From Pohlia nutans (lineage: Eukaryota; Streptophyta; Bryopsida; Bryales; Mniaceae), in NCBI GenBank assembly GCA_022496805.1, contig CM040099.1, positions 17,262,531 through 17,326,530 on the forward strand: DNA of 64,000 bases, given 5' to 3'. The translations under genes and the position numbers were made by a program. Positions 10,850 through 23,379 of the stretch are shown here, in pieces. Every line of letters begins with the position of its first letter. The first letter of the stretch is position 1. Under the pieces are notes generated by a model. That model did no database searches. It had not been told where the DNA came from and saw only the letters and a program-made list of their open reading frames with translations.

Positions 10850-12285
10850 AATTAAGCTACTTATGAGGTAATTAAGCTACTTATGAGGGAAATGATAGAC
10901 CAAGAGTCTATGACTTCAAGTTAGTTAGAACACCAAAATACTAGTCTAGTTAGTCTGTACATAAGGTGCTTCCCAACTGAATAAGAAATACGCATATGAG
11001 GCATTGATATTATTTAGTATTATTATTTTTTAGAGGTAGGCAAGAAGAAATAGATTCCAACACAAGTTCAAACATAATTTTTGAATGAAGAATGAATTAG
11101 TTACAAATTTTCAAAGTTGAAGTATGATGCATCCCATTCACGTCATATAGGTACACCTCTTTCTGTCTAAAGGAGAATGTATTGCACACACTAAAGATGC
11201 TTGAATCAACAACAACAAACCCATAACCACACTTACATATACTAAAACCAACAAGAGAGATCCTATTACCAACTGTAACTCATGCTACAACCAACACCAT
11301 TCTAGCATTGATTGCGGATAATGCCCCTAGCTATTGGTAAAAGGAGCCAATTGGGAATGGGGTAACCACCTTATTCTTAGAATGTAGACAGACGGTGCGA
11401 GGACTATAAGTGTGGCTTGGTAAGTGAAGGATATACGATTGTTTATCGAACAAGATGCTCGACAAGATGTCATGGTTGGGTGGCAAGTCACATAATAAAC
11501 ATTGTTTACCTAAAGTCTAGAACTTATTAATGTAATGATGATAAATGTTGTAAATGTTTAAAATATCATCTAATTATATTGAAATTATTGTCATACCTCC
11601 CTAATATTGATGACTATTTATGAAATATTATAAATCATAAAATGTGATAGTTCAAGTATGCAAATATATAAATAATACCTTGGGTTCCTTAATATGCCAT
11701 TAGGCACACATATGTGCAATTTAAAAAAAATTAGAGCTTAGAGTCATGGCTACATTCTACATTTTGTCAATTTTAATGCCTAAAATGTATTTGAGGTACT
11801 CAAAAGTCATGCTTACGAGTAGTTAAGAAATGAAAGATGTAATTTCACTGCTAAAAGATCACTTGTGTCAAAAAAAAAAAAAAAAAAAAAAAATCTTTTG
11901 CTAAAGGTAATAGTAATGGACGCAATAAGAAAAAAATTAAAAATATCAAAACCATTGTTCAAAAAATTAGTTTATCCAATTAGAAGATAAGAATTGAGGT
12001 CTCAAGAACTACCCATGCTCTACCCATTTCGAGACAAATGAAATATATACTCTTGAATCCTCCCGTTTCCACCCATTTCGGTGGAGGTTCCTCCTTTTAA
12101 GGACCGGCCACCCACTGCCCCCGTACATGGAAGGAGGCCCTTATAGTCCTCGTACCGTCTGTCTACATTCTAAGAATATGTACAGACTAACTAGACTAGT
12201 ATTTTGGTGTTCTAACTAACTTGAAGTCATTGACTCTTGGTCTATCACTTCCCTCATAAGTAGCTTAATTACCACATGAAAAACT
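10850..12285. mobile_element. Fold-back element of 1.4 kb
   Basis: The arms (10850-10963 plus 11372-11412, against 12137-12285) are inverted copies. They include TAATTAAGCTACTTATGAGGG, TAGTCTAGTTAGTCTGTACAT and TTCTTAGAATGTAGACAGACGGT. The left arm is split by a 408-bp MITE. The central part holds an A tract of about 24 bases (11870-11893). No ORF of note. Confidence 0.75.
10964..11371. mobile_element. 408-bp MITE with TA target duplication
   Basis: It interrupts the left arm of the fold-back element. The uninterrupted right arm shows the empty site (GTACATATTCTTAG), and TA flanks the insert on both sides (10962-10963, 11372-11373). The ends AGGTGCTTCCC and GGGTAACCACCT are imperfect inverted repeats. 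A TA TSD fits a Tc1/mariner-derived (Stowaway-like) MITE. Confidence 0.75.
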
Positions 12286-12289
12286 TAAT

Positions 12290-13830
12290 TCCAACAAAAT
12301 GAATATTTCCACTAGGTGCTAAAATTAATGTCAACTACACTTTTAGAAATGGATTCAAGTACAATTTTCAACTAAATCCATATTGCATGTACATTCTTTT
12401 TTACTTTAAATGATTCAATTTCATTTATCATTAAGTAAACCCTTTAACGCGCCAACATCTATATTCTAGATGTTGGATGCTTTCTAATGCGCCCCATTAC
12501 CGTTTGCCATGGTGTTTTTTATCCATCCAAATTTCTATTGGTTCTTAAGTCAGTTGACTACCATATGTACAATATGGATCTTCAAAATAAGATAATGTGA
12601 TTTTTTTAAATTAACAAAAGTAGTTTATGTCAAGTTTCATTCTTAGTTCCAAAAAGCGAGATATTAAAGATGATTTTTTAAAATAAGTGGAATCAAATAA
12701 TGGAAATTATACCATTTCATAGTGCATATTCATCACAAGAATTGTAGATGTGGGATTTATAATTGATTTTTTTTATACCTTACAAAATAAAATAAATAAT
12801 ATTAATAAAATATCAAATGTCGACTCCGTTTCTTTGATTCATTGAGATTTTCTGAAATTCTCCCCTCTTGAGCCGGCTCATCTTCTTGGACCACCCAGAA
12901 TTCCACATGTCAATTCCACATACATGTTTGACTCATTAGATTTCTGCCCTCATTAAATAAATCTACCTTCCTAAATGAATCCAAAGTGTCAGAGTACTGT
13001 AGAGTAGCGCCGCAGGTCTGGTGAGCGAGCTGCTCAAACAGGGTCAATGTCTCGTTCTGACTTCGTTGAACCCGGTCCGATTCTCTTGATCGTGGCCGTC
13101 CATCACAACGAAGGGCTCAGATTGCACGAGCCCTTGCTCGAACTCGAGAGGGGTCAGTCGCTAGGTACGCCGCCATCTTTTTCATCATTTGCACATGTCA
13201 AATCACCGCCATGTCAACTTCAGTCGGCCTCGAAGCCGCCAGAATCCACTATTGAGGTGCGGCCACGTGGAGGCCGTCAAGTCACCTTTTCGTTTATAAT
13301 TTTCCAAATTAAACGTATTAAATAATTACGGTAGTACATACGTATTTACTATTCACGTATTTACTATTAACTTATTTACTACAAACCATGGTAAATTAAC
13401 CTAGTAAAAAGGTAACCAAAAACTATTATTTAGTAAGTTCGACAAATTGAATTATTTTACTTATCACAAAATTAACGCATGGCTCGGCGATAGGTGACGG
13501 TCTAAACCGCTATCTATCTCGATAATAAGTTTGCTTCCCACTACTTTGTACCGTCACCGTGTACACCTCATGGTACTTTAAAATATTTTCTACACATTTT
13601 AAAATTCAAATATCGCTCTCAAGTTTCTGATTCAAGTAGCACGTGTTGCCAATTATTGAGAGTTTGAGAAAAAATAGACAATTGCATAAAACTGAGTCTT
13701 AAGGTTGAATAAAATATAGTCTTATAAAATGTTATAATTTGAAATTAGTTTTTAAAATTTATACATTTAGATATTAGATTTTTGGGGCAGTATTAATTTA
13801 GTAACTTAGTAGGTCTATCGGTCTATCGAC
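12290..13830. other. AT-rich stretch with no supported gene
   Basis: No convincing coding region. A 92-codon plus-strand frame (13047-13325, starting MSRSDFVEPGP) lies in a locally GC-richer segment, but it has no recognisable domain and no supporting splice signals, so I do not call it a gene. Short inverted pieces such as TACGTATTTACTATT repeats occur near 13340-13380. Confidence 0.5.
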
Positions 13831-15200
13831 TAACACTCCTTAACAATCATGAAAGACTTCATTGAATAATCATGGTTCTAGAATGTTCATTATTAATATC
13901 TACAACAACAAAGTTGTGTTTAACAAAGTTGTGTTTTCAAGTTTTGGATGGCAAATTTAAGCAAAACTGAGAAGTTTGCTTGAAAGCAACAACATCATCC
14001 AAAGGTTCAAGCTATTTGCAACTTGTGGTACTTGAAGCCGCATCATCAAGCTTTGAATCCAAAAGAGTCCTTCTCTACGTGAGTAACACTTTCCTCTTTC
14101 AGAGTTTGATTGTTGCGTGCAATTTCCAATGATTCTTCTCACTCAATTTATTCTTCATTATAGTTTATTTATTTCTAAGAGATGTCTTGATGCTATACAT
14201 GAATGATGAGTATCTGTCATGATATACATGAACGATGAGTTTCATGAATCATGACGGGTCCGGGTCTGATATGGGTTCCAAAAAGGACTGTCTCACTAAA
14301 ACACTGTCACTTTATAATTCACTTAATGTATGCTAGAAATTACACATTTTCAATTCACATGAATTCAATGATAGATTCATGAGAAAGTTGTAATACTCCA
14401 TATTTGAGCCCTTTTTCCAGAACTAGATAAATCATGCATCAGTTTGTCTTAAAACTATATGATATGCTTAAATATAAACTTAATAAAGTGCATGATTATT
14501 TGTTTTAATTAGTCAAAAACCTTAAATACATAGTCCTTTCGCTACTGTAATGTGAGTAGGTGCTAGATATGATAAATTAGGAAAAATTCAATTTTTGAAT
14601 TTAACCTACATAGCACATGATTATTGTGTACCAACATGCCATCTATAATACCATGTAATTTTTGTAATTCTCCAATAATTTTTTCATTACCAAATGGACA
14701 TTCCTCTAATTAAACTCCGGACAGTCCGGGAATGGGTACCCTGATCAGACCCGGACCTTGACATAAATTATTGATGATGATTGCACAATTATGTATGAAT
14801 CTAGAGGCAATAATTGGGTCCACAAGTTGCAAATAGTTTGAACCTTTGGATGTTGTTGTTGCTTTTAAGCAAACTTGTCACTATTGCTTAAAGTTGTCAT
14901 GCAAAATTAAAAACACAATTTTGTTATAAGTTGACTGTAGATATGATGAACATTCAAAGATCATTCGCTAATGAAGTCTTTCATGTTATGGAGTGAAACT
15001 TGATAAACTGGTTGAGCATGACTTGACAGGTAAAGTACAAGAATCAATTAAAACGGCATTGGAAGTATGTAGTCAGAAGTTGTTTCACGAAAAATTGGAT
15101 ATAATGAGTATCTATCATGATAATTTTACATGAGTGATGAGATTCATGAATCATGACATAAATTATGGATGATGCTTGCACAATTATCTATGAATCTAGG
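13830..15200. repeat. Nested repeat cluster, interrupted twice by DNA elements
   Basis: A unit of about 390 bases (landmarks TTCATGAATCATGACATAAAT, GAATCTAG-GGCAATAATTG and CACAAGTTGCAAATAG) is present at 14190-15000 and again at 15100-15200 plus 26005-26200. An inverted partial copy lies at 13830-14045. The first direct copy is split by the 504-bp element at 14256, and the second by the 10.8-kb hAT at 15201. Each copy serves as an empty-site control for the other. Confidence 0.8.
14256..14759. mobile_element. 504-bp TIR element with GAC target duplication
   Basis: The ends GGGTCCGGGTCTGAT and ATCAGACCCGGACCTT are inverted repeats. GAC flanks both sides (14253-14255, 14760-14762), and the related sequence at 15146-15165 reads straight through without the insert. 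Its interior is similar, in inverted orientation, to 52380-52600 in the palindrome loop, so that loop carries a related element. Non-coding. Confidence 0.75.
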
Positions 15201-15379
15201 CAGGGTTGTCTATCCCGACGTGACACCACTGATTTCCGTCAGGATGTCGTGATGCGTCAGTCGCGACGCGTCATGACGCGTCAGGATCGCGTCTGCATCC
15301 CGACGCAAAGGTCAAAAATGTGGAAATTTTTACCCTTGCGGTTTACCCAAAGTAAATTATCTGGATGAATTTCATCCAA

Positions 15380-15545
15380 GGCCGTCCAGGTGGCCGTCCA
15401 CTGGACGGCCCGCCCGTCGACCGGACGGCCTGCCCGTCCACTGAACGGCCCGCCCGCCGTGTGGACGGTTTAAGGTGCCCGGCCGTCGACTGGACGGTTT
15501 GGCCCGCACGCCCGTCGATTGGACTGCTGGACGGCCAACCCGTCA
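15380..15545. repeat. GACGG/CCGTC array at the left end of hAT copy A
   Basis: Repeated GTCCACTGGACGGCC-CGCCCGTCGAC blocks form overlapping short palindromes spaced 20-25 bases. The array lies between the left terminus and the 3' end of the transposase gene. Overlapping open frames on both strands here are repeat artefacts. Confidence 0.85.
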
Positions 15546-15990
15546 ACTTAATTACCTGGCAGAGTGTTCAGATTTTAATTTTTGGAACGAATGAAACGAA
15601 ATTGCACTTTAGAAGGGCACACTACAAACCAACCATCCACAAGGCCACACTGCGTATGATTATTGGCATGGTCACGACTTCGGACATGGTTTGTGCATCA
15701 TCTGTACTGTACAGTGTACACATATGCGTAGGAAAATGAATCCCCATTTTGATTATTTATTTGAAATAACAATGAAGGAAAACATGGCGATTACATATCG
15801 GAGTATAATAATGTATACCGTATGCCCAATGCCTAAGCATTGCACGAGAAGCTACCTTAAGCCATGTATGTCTTAGAGGCATAAGTTATAACCCTCAATG
15901 TACTGCATTCCTAGTTACTCGGACAGAGGTGCCAGCGTTAGGTGCTCCTGGGTCCGCTCTATTGTTGTCCGGGCTTGGGGGTGGGCCTGG

Positions 15991-18900
15991 TCAGTTCACT
16001 ACGAAATCACTATCTCCCGGAACCTCACCGCTATTACCTGCGGTGTCGTCTGTGGTTTCATTATCGTCAGATCTTGTACTGCTACTCCCGGCAGGGCTAT
16101 TGCGACGTCGGTTTCCGATGCGTGGTTCAAGAGAGGAAAGTGTTTTTAGAGGTCGTCGACCGCTTGCATCCAGAACACCATCTGTATTTGTCCCTCCTAA
16201 ATTGACTTCGCCAGCAAACGGTTGGGTAGATTGCCGCATACGCTTATTTCTGCGGGTGGTCCGGGTAGTTGGAGTTGCACGGTTGTTGTGAGAAAGGTGA
16301 GGGAGTTGTTCTCGTGGACGCTTCTGGGAGTTCTGGGGATTGGTCCTTTGAGGTCCACTTCTTTCTATCGGTCGGATTTCTCTCGTGCGCAGTGTCATAT
16401 TCAAAGTTGGGCCTAAACCGGTCAACCGCGCACCTATCGATGGACCAATTTCACGGGGGCGTGTCGGGGGCATTGCTGAAGAGGACGGTACTGATGAGTC
16501 TTGGGTGGATGGAGTAAGAACATCCACACTGTCTGATGGGGGGCGACGAAGCCTACGAAAGGCTGCTTGCAACTGTACCGGTGCCATTTCTTGTCAATCA
16601 CCTGAATTACCTTCTCGGTGTGGAGAATTTGGAGACGATTCTTGGGTACCAACTACTTCATTAGCCTCCTCTCCTTGTCCATCTTGTTGCTCCTCGAGGC
16701 TTGCCATAATTGCTGGTTCTTCAACCACTATAGTGTCATTGTTGTTTTCTGGTACTGGCGGTACTGCAGGGACATCCTCGTTCTCACATTGTCCATTGGA
16801 TTGGCTAGCTCCGGCCCTCCACCGTTGTCTCCGTCGTCGTTGCCGTAGTTATTGTCAACGTCATTAAAATCAAACACGGCTGGGTCAATTACCGGGCGTC
16901 TTGGTCCCCTTCCACGGTTCCCGCCGAATGGTGCATCATCGTCGTCGTCCGAGTCGTAATTATCTGAATCAGAAAATATAGACCCCCGGTCCAGACCATC
17001 AGATTCCTCCGTCATAGAGTCTTCGGACAACATGTTGTTCGCATACCATGCTGCGGAGTTTGCGCCGCCCCTATCTCGGAGGGTTCTTGTGTTGGTGTAA
17101 ATGTAAACCAACTCCTCTACTCGTTCGGATGTTAGTCGGTTGCGGACCTTGTTGTGTACAAATGAGTACATGCTCCAGTTTCGTTCGCAAGATGAAGCAG
17201 AACACACTTGTGCAAGAATTCGTTTTGCAATCGGTGCAAGCGTGTGAGCTCCAGCGCCAAGTAGGTCCCACCATTCATGTGGTTCCAAATTCAACGCAGC
17301 CGCGACTGGAAGTCCAATAAATATTCCTCGGTGGTCCCTGAATGACTGATATTCTGACAACGCTGATGCGAATGCAACGTCGTTCGTCGTCACTTGCGCA
17401 ACACTCTGACTATGGTCTCTGTAGCCTCCCGGTCATCTATCAGGGTGACCTCGTCCAGTAGATAGGGATTCAGGAGAGCGCCTGCGTAATGCAAATCTAT
17501 CCTCAACATGTGCCAACGGGACTGAAATTGGTCTTCTGCGCTCTCGGCAAGTTCCTCGTTCAGTGAAAATGGTGGGTCCCATAACGAAAAGACGTGCTTC
17601 TCCACATTCTTCATTACTAACCATGTTTTGCCCATGCATGGGTGCTTCCCGTCGAACTTGCGCAACGCTACTAACACGGGCTCCACCATGTGCACAAAAT
17701 TTACACAGGTCCCCCAGAACCCATCTGATCGCACGTATCGTCTAGCCATGTTTGCTTTCGTCCTTGTCGCCGGTTTCGTTAGCCTGTCCACGTAGTCGTT
17801 CCAATCCGGGTCCACGACCGTCTGTTCCACGGCTTGTCGGACTTTCACCAACCGATCCACCATTAGAAATGTAGTTGCAAACCGTGTTTCAGCCGGATTC
17901 TTCAGTATCAAATTCGGAGAATGTCGACGGAATATGGCAAGCGGCATGTGGTGCGTGCGAATGAAAGACACTATGGCCCGCGCACGTTTCATCATGTTCT
18001 TTACCCATCTTTCCTTCCCCCAGTCTTCCAATAAGAGATCTAAAGCGTGTGCAGCACACCCTTGAAAATAAACGTGTGGGAATCGACGTACCAACAGTTC
18101 GCCTGCTGCAATCATGTTTGCAGCGTTGTCAGTGCAAACTTGTACCACGTTCTCTGCGCCAACCGCCTCAATGTAATTGATCATGCAATTTGCCACGTAA
18201 TTTGCGTCTTTACGTTCTCCCGTAGTGTCAACCAAACCCAGAAAAACCTCTCCGCTTGTACATGCCAACATAACATTGATCAACGGTCGGTTTGTCACAT
18301 TGTCCCATCCATCTGAGCAAATCGTCACGCCATACTTGTGGATCGAGCCATTTGTTTTCTCGTTCACCATTGTTGCGACCTCGTCCTTTGCGGCCTTCAT
18401 AAGCTTCGTGTGAATCGCATTGTACAGAGGAGGCTTATACACGACTTTGGATTTGGACGTTGCCTCAACTGCGTCCACAAAGGCGGGGTGCTTTGCTACG
18501 TTGAACGGTATATTAGCCTCATAAAAGAAATTAGCCCACTTCTTGTCCAACAGTTGTTTATTCGATGTATTCATACCTTCCGGTAATGATACTTGCGTCA
18601 TGGTCCGGATAGGTGTTACATTTGACTCTAGCGGCTCCGATGAACGAACGTGTGAACCCGTGACAGTGGTGTTTCCTCCTCCTCCTACTGACGCTGACAC
18701 CGATGCCTCCATGTTCCTATCTCCGCGCGGCCCGTGCACGGGATTTGCTGCCGATGACGTATCCTCCATCTCGCGGTCGTTCTCAACCTCAAGAGTTGGG
18801 GGCACGTTACCCCCGCAATTATGAAACAAAGCTTTCACAGCTGCACTCGCTTTAGTACAACGTCTGACCCCTGATATGTTTTCATCCCGCCTCCAACCCA

Positions 18901-19018
18901 AATGCCACAGTAGGCGGTCCTTCCGGTAGCTGATTGCTGTTGAACATAGTTTGCACTCCATTTTACCATCGGGTTTTATAATATACCATGGCTCCCATAA
19001 AGTCCTCCCCCCTCCCAT
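15991..19018 (-). pseudogene. hAT transposase of copy A, with frameshifts and a stop
   Basis: The ATG at 19018 opens a 542-codon frame. It has an N-terminal BED-like zinc site (C22, C25, H39, C54) and a DUF659/RNase H-like region at about 190-340 with GVTICSDGWDN and QVCTDNAANM, the likely first two catalytic Asp. The frame shifts by one at 17390 and continues as the hAT dimerisation region (AKRILAQVCSASSCERNWSM), whose Glu fits the third catalytic residue. A long acidic, disordered tail follows. A second frameshift near 16770 and a TGA at 16594-16596 break the tail, which ends at 15991. The total is about 1000 codons. Copies at 47.7 kb and 56.8 kb are related and confirm the domain order. 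Confidence 0.85.
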
Positions 19019-19026
19019 TGCCTCTA

Positions 19027-19320
19027 TTAACTATGGCCCACAGCCCCACACTGCCCACAAGGAAACACAAGGGAACACACAATTAGTATTCTGAATGTAG
19101 TGCGGTTGGGGTAAAACACTTGCTGGTGTAACAGCCTGTGCTCTTCCAACCCACTCTTCCTGGGCTCCGTTCTAACGCAATGGCTGTACACCAACCAGGT
19201 CGGAAGACCAGAGCACACCAAGGAAAGGTGCTGGCAAAAGCCTCAAGAGCCTCCTATATAGTGGGAGGGTGGCCGGAGGCAGGGTTACTGCACGTGCGCC
19301 CAACGGATTTCGTCGACACC
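19027..19320. promoter_or_regulatory. Upstream region of the copy A transposase gene
   Basis: About 300 bases separate the transposase ATG from the GACGG array. They must hold the promoter and leader if the gene is transcribed on its own. A TATATAGTGGGA stretch at about 19254 is on the wrong strand for a clear TATA box. No further motif is certain. Confidence 0.3.
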
Positions 19321-19925
19321 GGGTTGGACGGCCCGGTAGGACGGGCCGGGTAGGACGGACACGTGGGTTGGGCCTGGTTAGACGGCCAGCTCGGACGGGC
19401 CGGCTTTAACGGTTAGGGTCTATTTGGACGGCTAGATTGGATGCGCCAGGTTTGACGGCCAGGTGGGACGGGCCTACTTGGACGGTCAGATCTGACGGGC
19501 CTAGTTGGACGGCCATGTCGGACGGACCTAGTTGGACAGCCAGGTCGGACGGGCCTAGTTGGACGGCCAGATCCGACGGGCGTAGTTAGACGGTTTAGGG
19601 TGGGACGGGCCTAGTTAGACGTCCGGTTGCGACGGGCCTAGTTGGACGGCCAGATCTGACGGCCTTGTTGGACGGCTAGATCGGAGGGGCCTAGTTGGAC
19701 AGCCAGATCGGACGGGCCAAGTTTGACGCCCACGTGGGACGGCCCTAGTTGGACGGGCACGTCCGAAGGGCCTAGTTCGATGGCCAGGTGGGACGGGCCT
19801 GGTTGGACGGTCAATCGGACAAGTTGGACGGTCCCTCCTAGACGGTCTCGGGTTGACGGACTGGGTTGGAAGGGCCAGGTTTGACGGTCAAACCGTGGAC
19901 GGACCGGAATGGACGCTCTTGCCCT
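19320..19925. repeat. GACGGGCCTAGTTG array between the two hAT genes
   Basis: About 18 degenerate units of 30-35 bases carry GGACGGGCCTAGTTGGACGGCCAG-like phrases with variable joins. The array fills the interval between the start of the transposase gene and the end of the kinase-like gene. The same GACGG core as in the other three arrays of this element suggests a shared origin or binding function. Confidence 0.85.
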
Positions 19926-20308
19926 AGTACAATCCGTCCATCTCGTTGGACGGTCCTGCAGTAACAGAGAGGCTCCACGACGGACCCAAAGCATTATCCA
20001 AACGCAATACGCGTGCAATGAGAGTTGTGAACATGGGCATTTATTTATATATCGATGTAAAGTTCATACAAAAAAGGGTCAGAAGCGTACCCCGCACGGT
20101 GGAACACACCGATGCTATACTGAACACTAACCTCATCTCCTAATTTGCACTCTTCTGACTGAATACTATTTACCTTTGTCTACTCTTCGATCTCCTTCTG
20201 CTTCGCCAAGAGATCTTGTTCCTTGCGAGTCTCGCGGTAGCAGCACTGCGGTGGAGCCCAGAAAGTTGGATTCCCTTCAAGGCTCCTCACCGCATGCGTA
20301 ACTGAACG

Positions 20309-21835
20309 TCAATCCTTGGATTTTGGAGCACATAACTCTTTCAATATCCTGTCAAAATACATTGCTGCAGTGTTGTCTGGAATCATTCGAACATTCTTTC
20401 GGTCCTCTTTCCATATACGCTGCGCTATTTTCCCAACCGAGTAGCCGTCTGTGTGTATGTTATAACATGGCTTTCGCACACGGCTTGGAGATAGATCGCT
20501 TCCATGCTCTCCAACGAGGTAGTGCATCTCTAGAGCCACATACCACCGGCTTGCCTTCAAGTTCTCTAATTCGGAAATGCTTCGGTGGGGGTACAAGGAT
20601 GGTGTTTCCTCTTTGATGCGGCTGCCCATTCCCCAATCGCATATCCCGATCCACACAATCAATCCACTTTCATCCGGGAAATGGAGCAATATATTTGATG
20701 GGGTGATGTCGTTGTGCAGAACTCAATCTTGTTGTACTGCGTCCACTATGCACACCAATGCCCATGCCAACTCCGTACGATTCCGTCTGTACGCCATAAG
20801 ACGTTTTCTTTTCTGCAATGTTTGCGGATTCGGATCATATCCAATGTCCCCTATCTCATCCGGCTCGCGATAATGTTGATCCAATTCAAACATATCTTTC
20901 AACGTCCCCCCATTCCACCATTGAGCATAGCATTCCATTGTGGTGTCATTGAGGGCAAAAAACTTAATGACCCTAGGGTGAATGCATGGACAGACCAGTG
21001 CCTCAATCAACAACTTCTCCCTCGCTCTCTTCAAATTTCCAATGTCCAGCGGCAATTTCCCTGCTAATTCCATCTGCGACGGAATGTGCCGGGAGTTTTG
21101 AAGCATCACTCTACGCACTCTCCCATTCCCCCCTCGTACTGAAGAGCCAGACAACGGAACTACCACGACCCCTTTCTCCAAGAACACTACGCCACCGGTT
21201 GCCCCTTGTCCAAAGGCAAACTCCCGGCTTTTTTGCCACAAAGGAGCCCCGTGCAGGCCTTGCTTAGCAAAACCCTTTATAGCATCGTGCCACCAAAACA
21301 CTTTTTGGTGCACGTCGCGCAGTTTAGGGTTGGACTCAATCTCCCGTCTTATCCCCATCAATTTTTCCGCGACGTGACTGAGGTTGAAGATGCAAGTTTG
21401 CACTTGCTCATCTAACCATCTCTCGAAATCTTCCTTCTTGCGTTCTTCGTCCCACTCGTCCTCTCGCATAGCGGCCCAAAACAGTCGATCCAAATGGCTT
21501 CTTAACTTGTCAATTCCAACCATACCCTGCTTTATGTAAGCAACATTCAGCTGTGTGGTTGAATATTGCTGGAAAAAGTCCAACGCCACTTCATGCACCT
21601 TTGTTGTGGCAGCCTTGGTGGGCCACCCAGGGGAGTTTGCAGGCTTGTGCCTATTCCTTCGCTGCCCCTTCTTCTTGGGTTTCGAAGACTCTCCAGCACC
21701 TGACGGATTGGCCACACCTGCGTCAACGGCTTCAGATATGCATTCATGTGTGTCAGGGGATATTTCAGGAACGGATTCCGCATTCCCCGTGAACCAGTCA
21801 TCCACTTTGCGTTTCGAATGTCCATCCCCGGCCAT
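20309..21835 (-). pseudogene. Protein-kinase-like gene carried by the hAT element
   Basis: The ATG at 21835 opens a frame of 508 codons interrupted once by TGA (20723-20725). Residues 52-64 are a basic NLS-like patch and 205-217 a glycine-rich stretch (FGQGATGGVV). HPRVIKFF (286) and WWNGGTLKDMF follow as a kinase-like N-lobe/hinge. Just after the TGA come HNDITPSN (H374, D376, N381), matching the catalytic loop HxDxxxxN, then CDWG (D400, DFG equivalent), WYVALE (434-436, APE equivalent) and TDGYSVGKIAQRIW. The usual VAIK lysine is not evident, so activity is doubtful. It is co-oriented with the transposase, and arrays flank it on both sides. The stop lies exactly before the catalytic loop. 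Confidence 0.72.
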
Positions 21836-22044
21836 GGGAGCAACGTGTGATGCACTGCGATTAGGGTTTCAAGGATGAAATTTCAAAAAAAGCCCCCCTC
21901 CTCGAAGCAATTTGGAGTCCCTCTGCAAGCACCCGCGCTCTTGAGCATGGATTGTTACCAATCCAAGACGGAAGAGCACCGTCAGCGCAAGAGAGACCCA
22001 AATGTGCTGCAAAATAACGAGGTGATGCACATATATAGGGTTTA
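21836..22044. promoter_or_regulatory. Upstream region of the kinase-like gene
   Basis: About 200 bases lie between the kinase ATG and the next array. On the minus strand a TATATATGTG stretch (plus 22028-22037) lies about 195 bases upstream of the ATG and could be a TATA box. It is not proven. Confidence 0.3.
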
Positions 22045-22395
22045 CAACTGGACGGCCCGCCCGACGCGCAGACGACCCTCCCGACGCCTGGACGGCCCGC
22101 CCGGTGTCTTATAATACCGCAAGACGCCTTGACGGCCCGCCCGTCGCCTGGACGGAGGCGTCCATAGGTTGGACGACACGCCCGTCGTCTGGACGGCCCC
22201 CCTCCACTGGACGGAGATGACAATAGGCTGCACAGGCCAGTCGTCGAATTGGACGGCCCGCCCAACGACTCCACGGAGCCGTCCATGGGCGGGACGGCCT
22301 GTCCGTCGGCTGGACGGACACGTCCATCGGCGGGACGGCCCACCCGTCAGTTGGACGGAGACGTTCATCGGCGTGGACGGCCCGCCCGTCGATCA
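22045..22395. repeat. GGACGGCCCGCCCGTCG array upstream of the kinase-like gene
   Basis: About twelve units contain GGACGGCCCGCCCG-CG with spacers that include CGTCCATCGGCG. The palindromic core is GACGGCCCGCCCGTC, nearly identical to the left-end array at 15380. Frames on both strands stay open through it because of the composition. Confidence 0.85.
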
Positions 22396-22689
22396 CATTG
22401 GAGGAATGATTCATGCGCCATGGTTATTGCTTCTTCATTCTGGGAAAGCCGAACAACAGGATGTGCAAGCGTTCCTTCCCTCGTTCGGAGAATCACGTTA
22501 CTGTACTGCCCATTTCTGCGTAGTATGTGTCAGGGGTGAACTACTATTTATGGTACTCCATTGTACTAATTAGAGCAGTTCTTGGTGGTCTCCTAGCTGC
22601 CTTTTATTTCCCCCTTTTTCTCCCATCATTTCCCTTTTACCGCCAATAGACATACAAAGCTTTACCGTATTATCATACCGCCATATTGT

Positions 22690-23215
22690 CATCATGCCCA
22701 ATAATCAAATTGTTAGTATTGGCATATTGTCACATCGCCACATCGTCATATCATCATATTGTCCTCCTGTGATATTATGCCATTGTCCTATTGTTCTATT
22801 GTCCTATTGTCCTATGGTTCTAGTCCGAATGTCCTAATGTACTACTGTCCTATTGTTCTATTGTCACATAGTCATGTTTTTAATATGACAATATTATCGT
22901 ACTGTCATATTTTCATATTGTCATATAATTGTCATATTGTCATATTGTCCCATTGTCCTATTGTTCTATTGTCCTATTGTCATAGACTCATAGTCACTTT
23001 AGGATATTGTCATGTTGTCATAATGTCATATTGCCATATTGTCATATTGACTACTTGACATATTGTCATATTCTCATATTGTTATATTGCCACATTGCCA
23101 CATTGCCATATTGCCATATTGCCATATTGCCACATTGCCATATTGTCATATTGCCATATTGTCATATCGTTATATTGTCATAATGTATGACAATATTGTC
23201 ATTTCGTATTACATA
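22690..23215. repeat. CATATTGTC 9-bp minisatellite, block 1
   Basis: More than 50 units of a 9-base repeat (TCATATTGT, with CATTGCCA and CTATTGTC variants) form an almost continuous tract inside hAT copy A. A second block lies at 24265-24480. Confidence 0.85.
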
Positions 23216-23379
23216 TTGTTATGTTGTATTCTTTACATTTTGAATGATAGACTGTGACTGAAAACCACGAGCCTCATGTTGACATGTGCTGTGACATTCT
23301 CTTTCACAGGTTCTTAGAAGCCATAAGGAACAAACTAATTATCTTGGATAAACGGAGTTTAGGGCAGGGTTGCACGCAA

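Noticed and set aside
13047..13325. 92-codon frame as a gene
   Set aside because: No domain, no conserved partner in the window and no splice or promoter support.
15929..16867. Plus-strand frames across the transposase tail
   Set aside because: They are antisense to the minus-strand acidic tail, which is supported by the related tail in copy B.
22759..23257. Frames rich in HIVILSYCHI repeats
   Set aside because: A 9-base minisatellite, a multiple of three, keeps frames open. No protein is implied.
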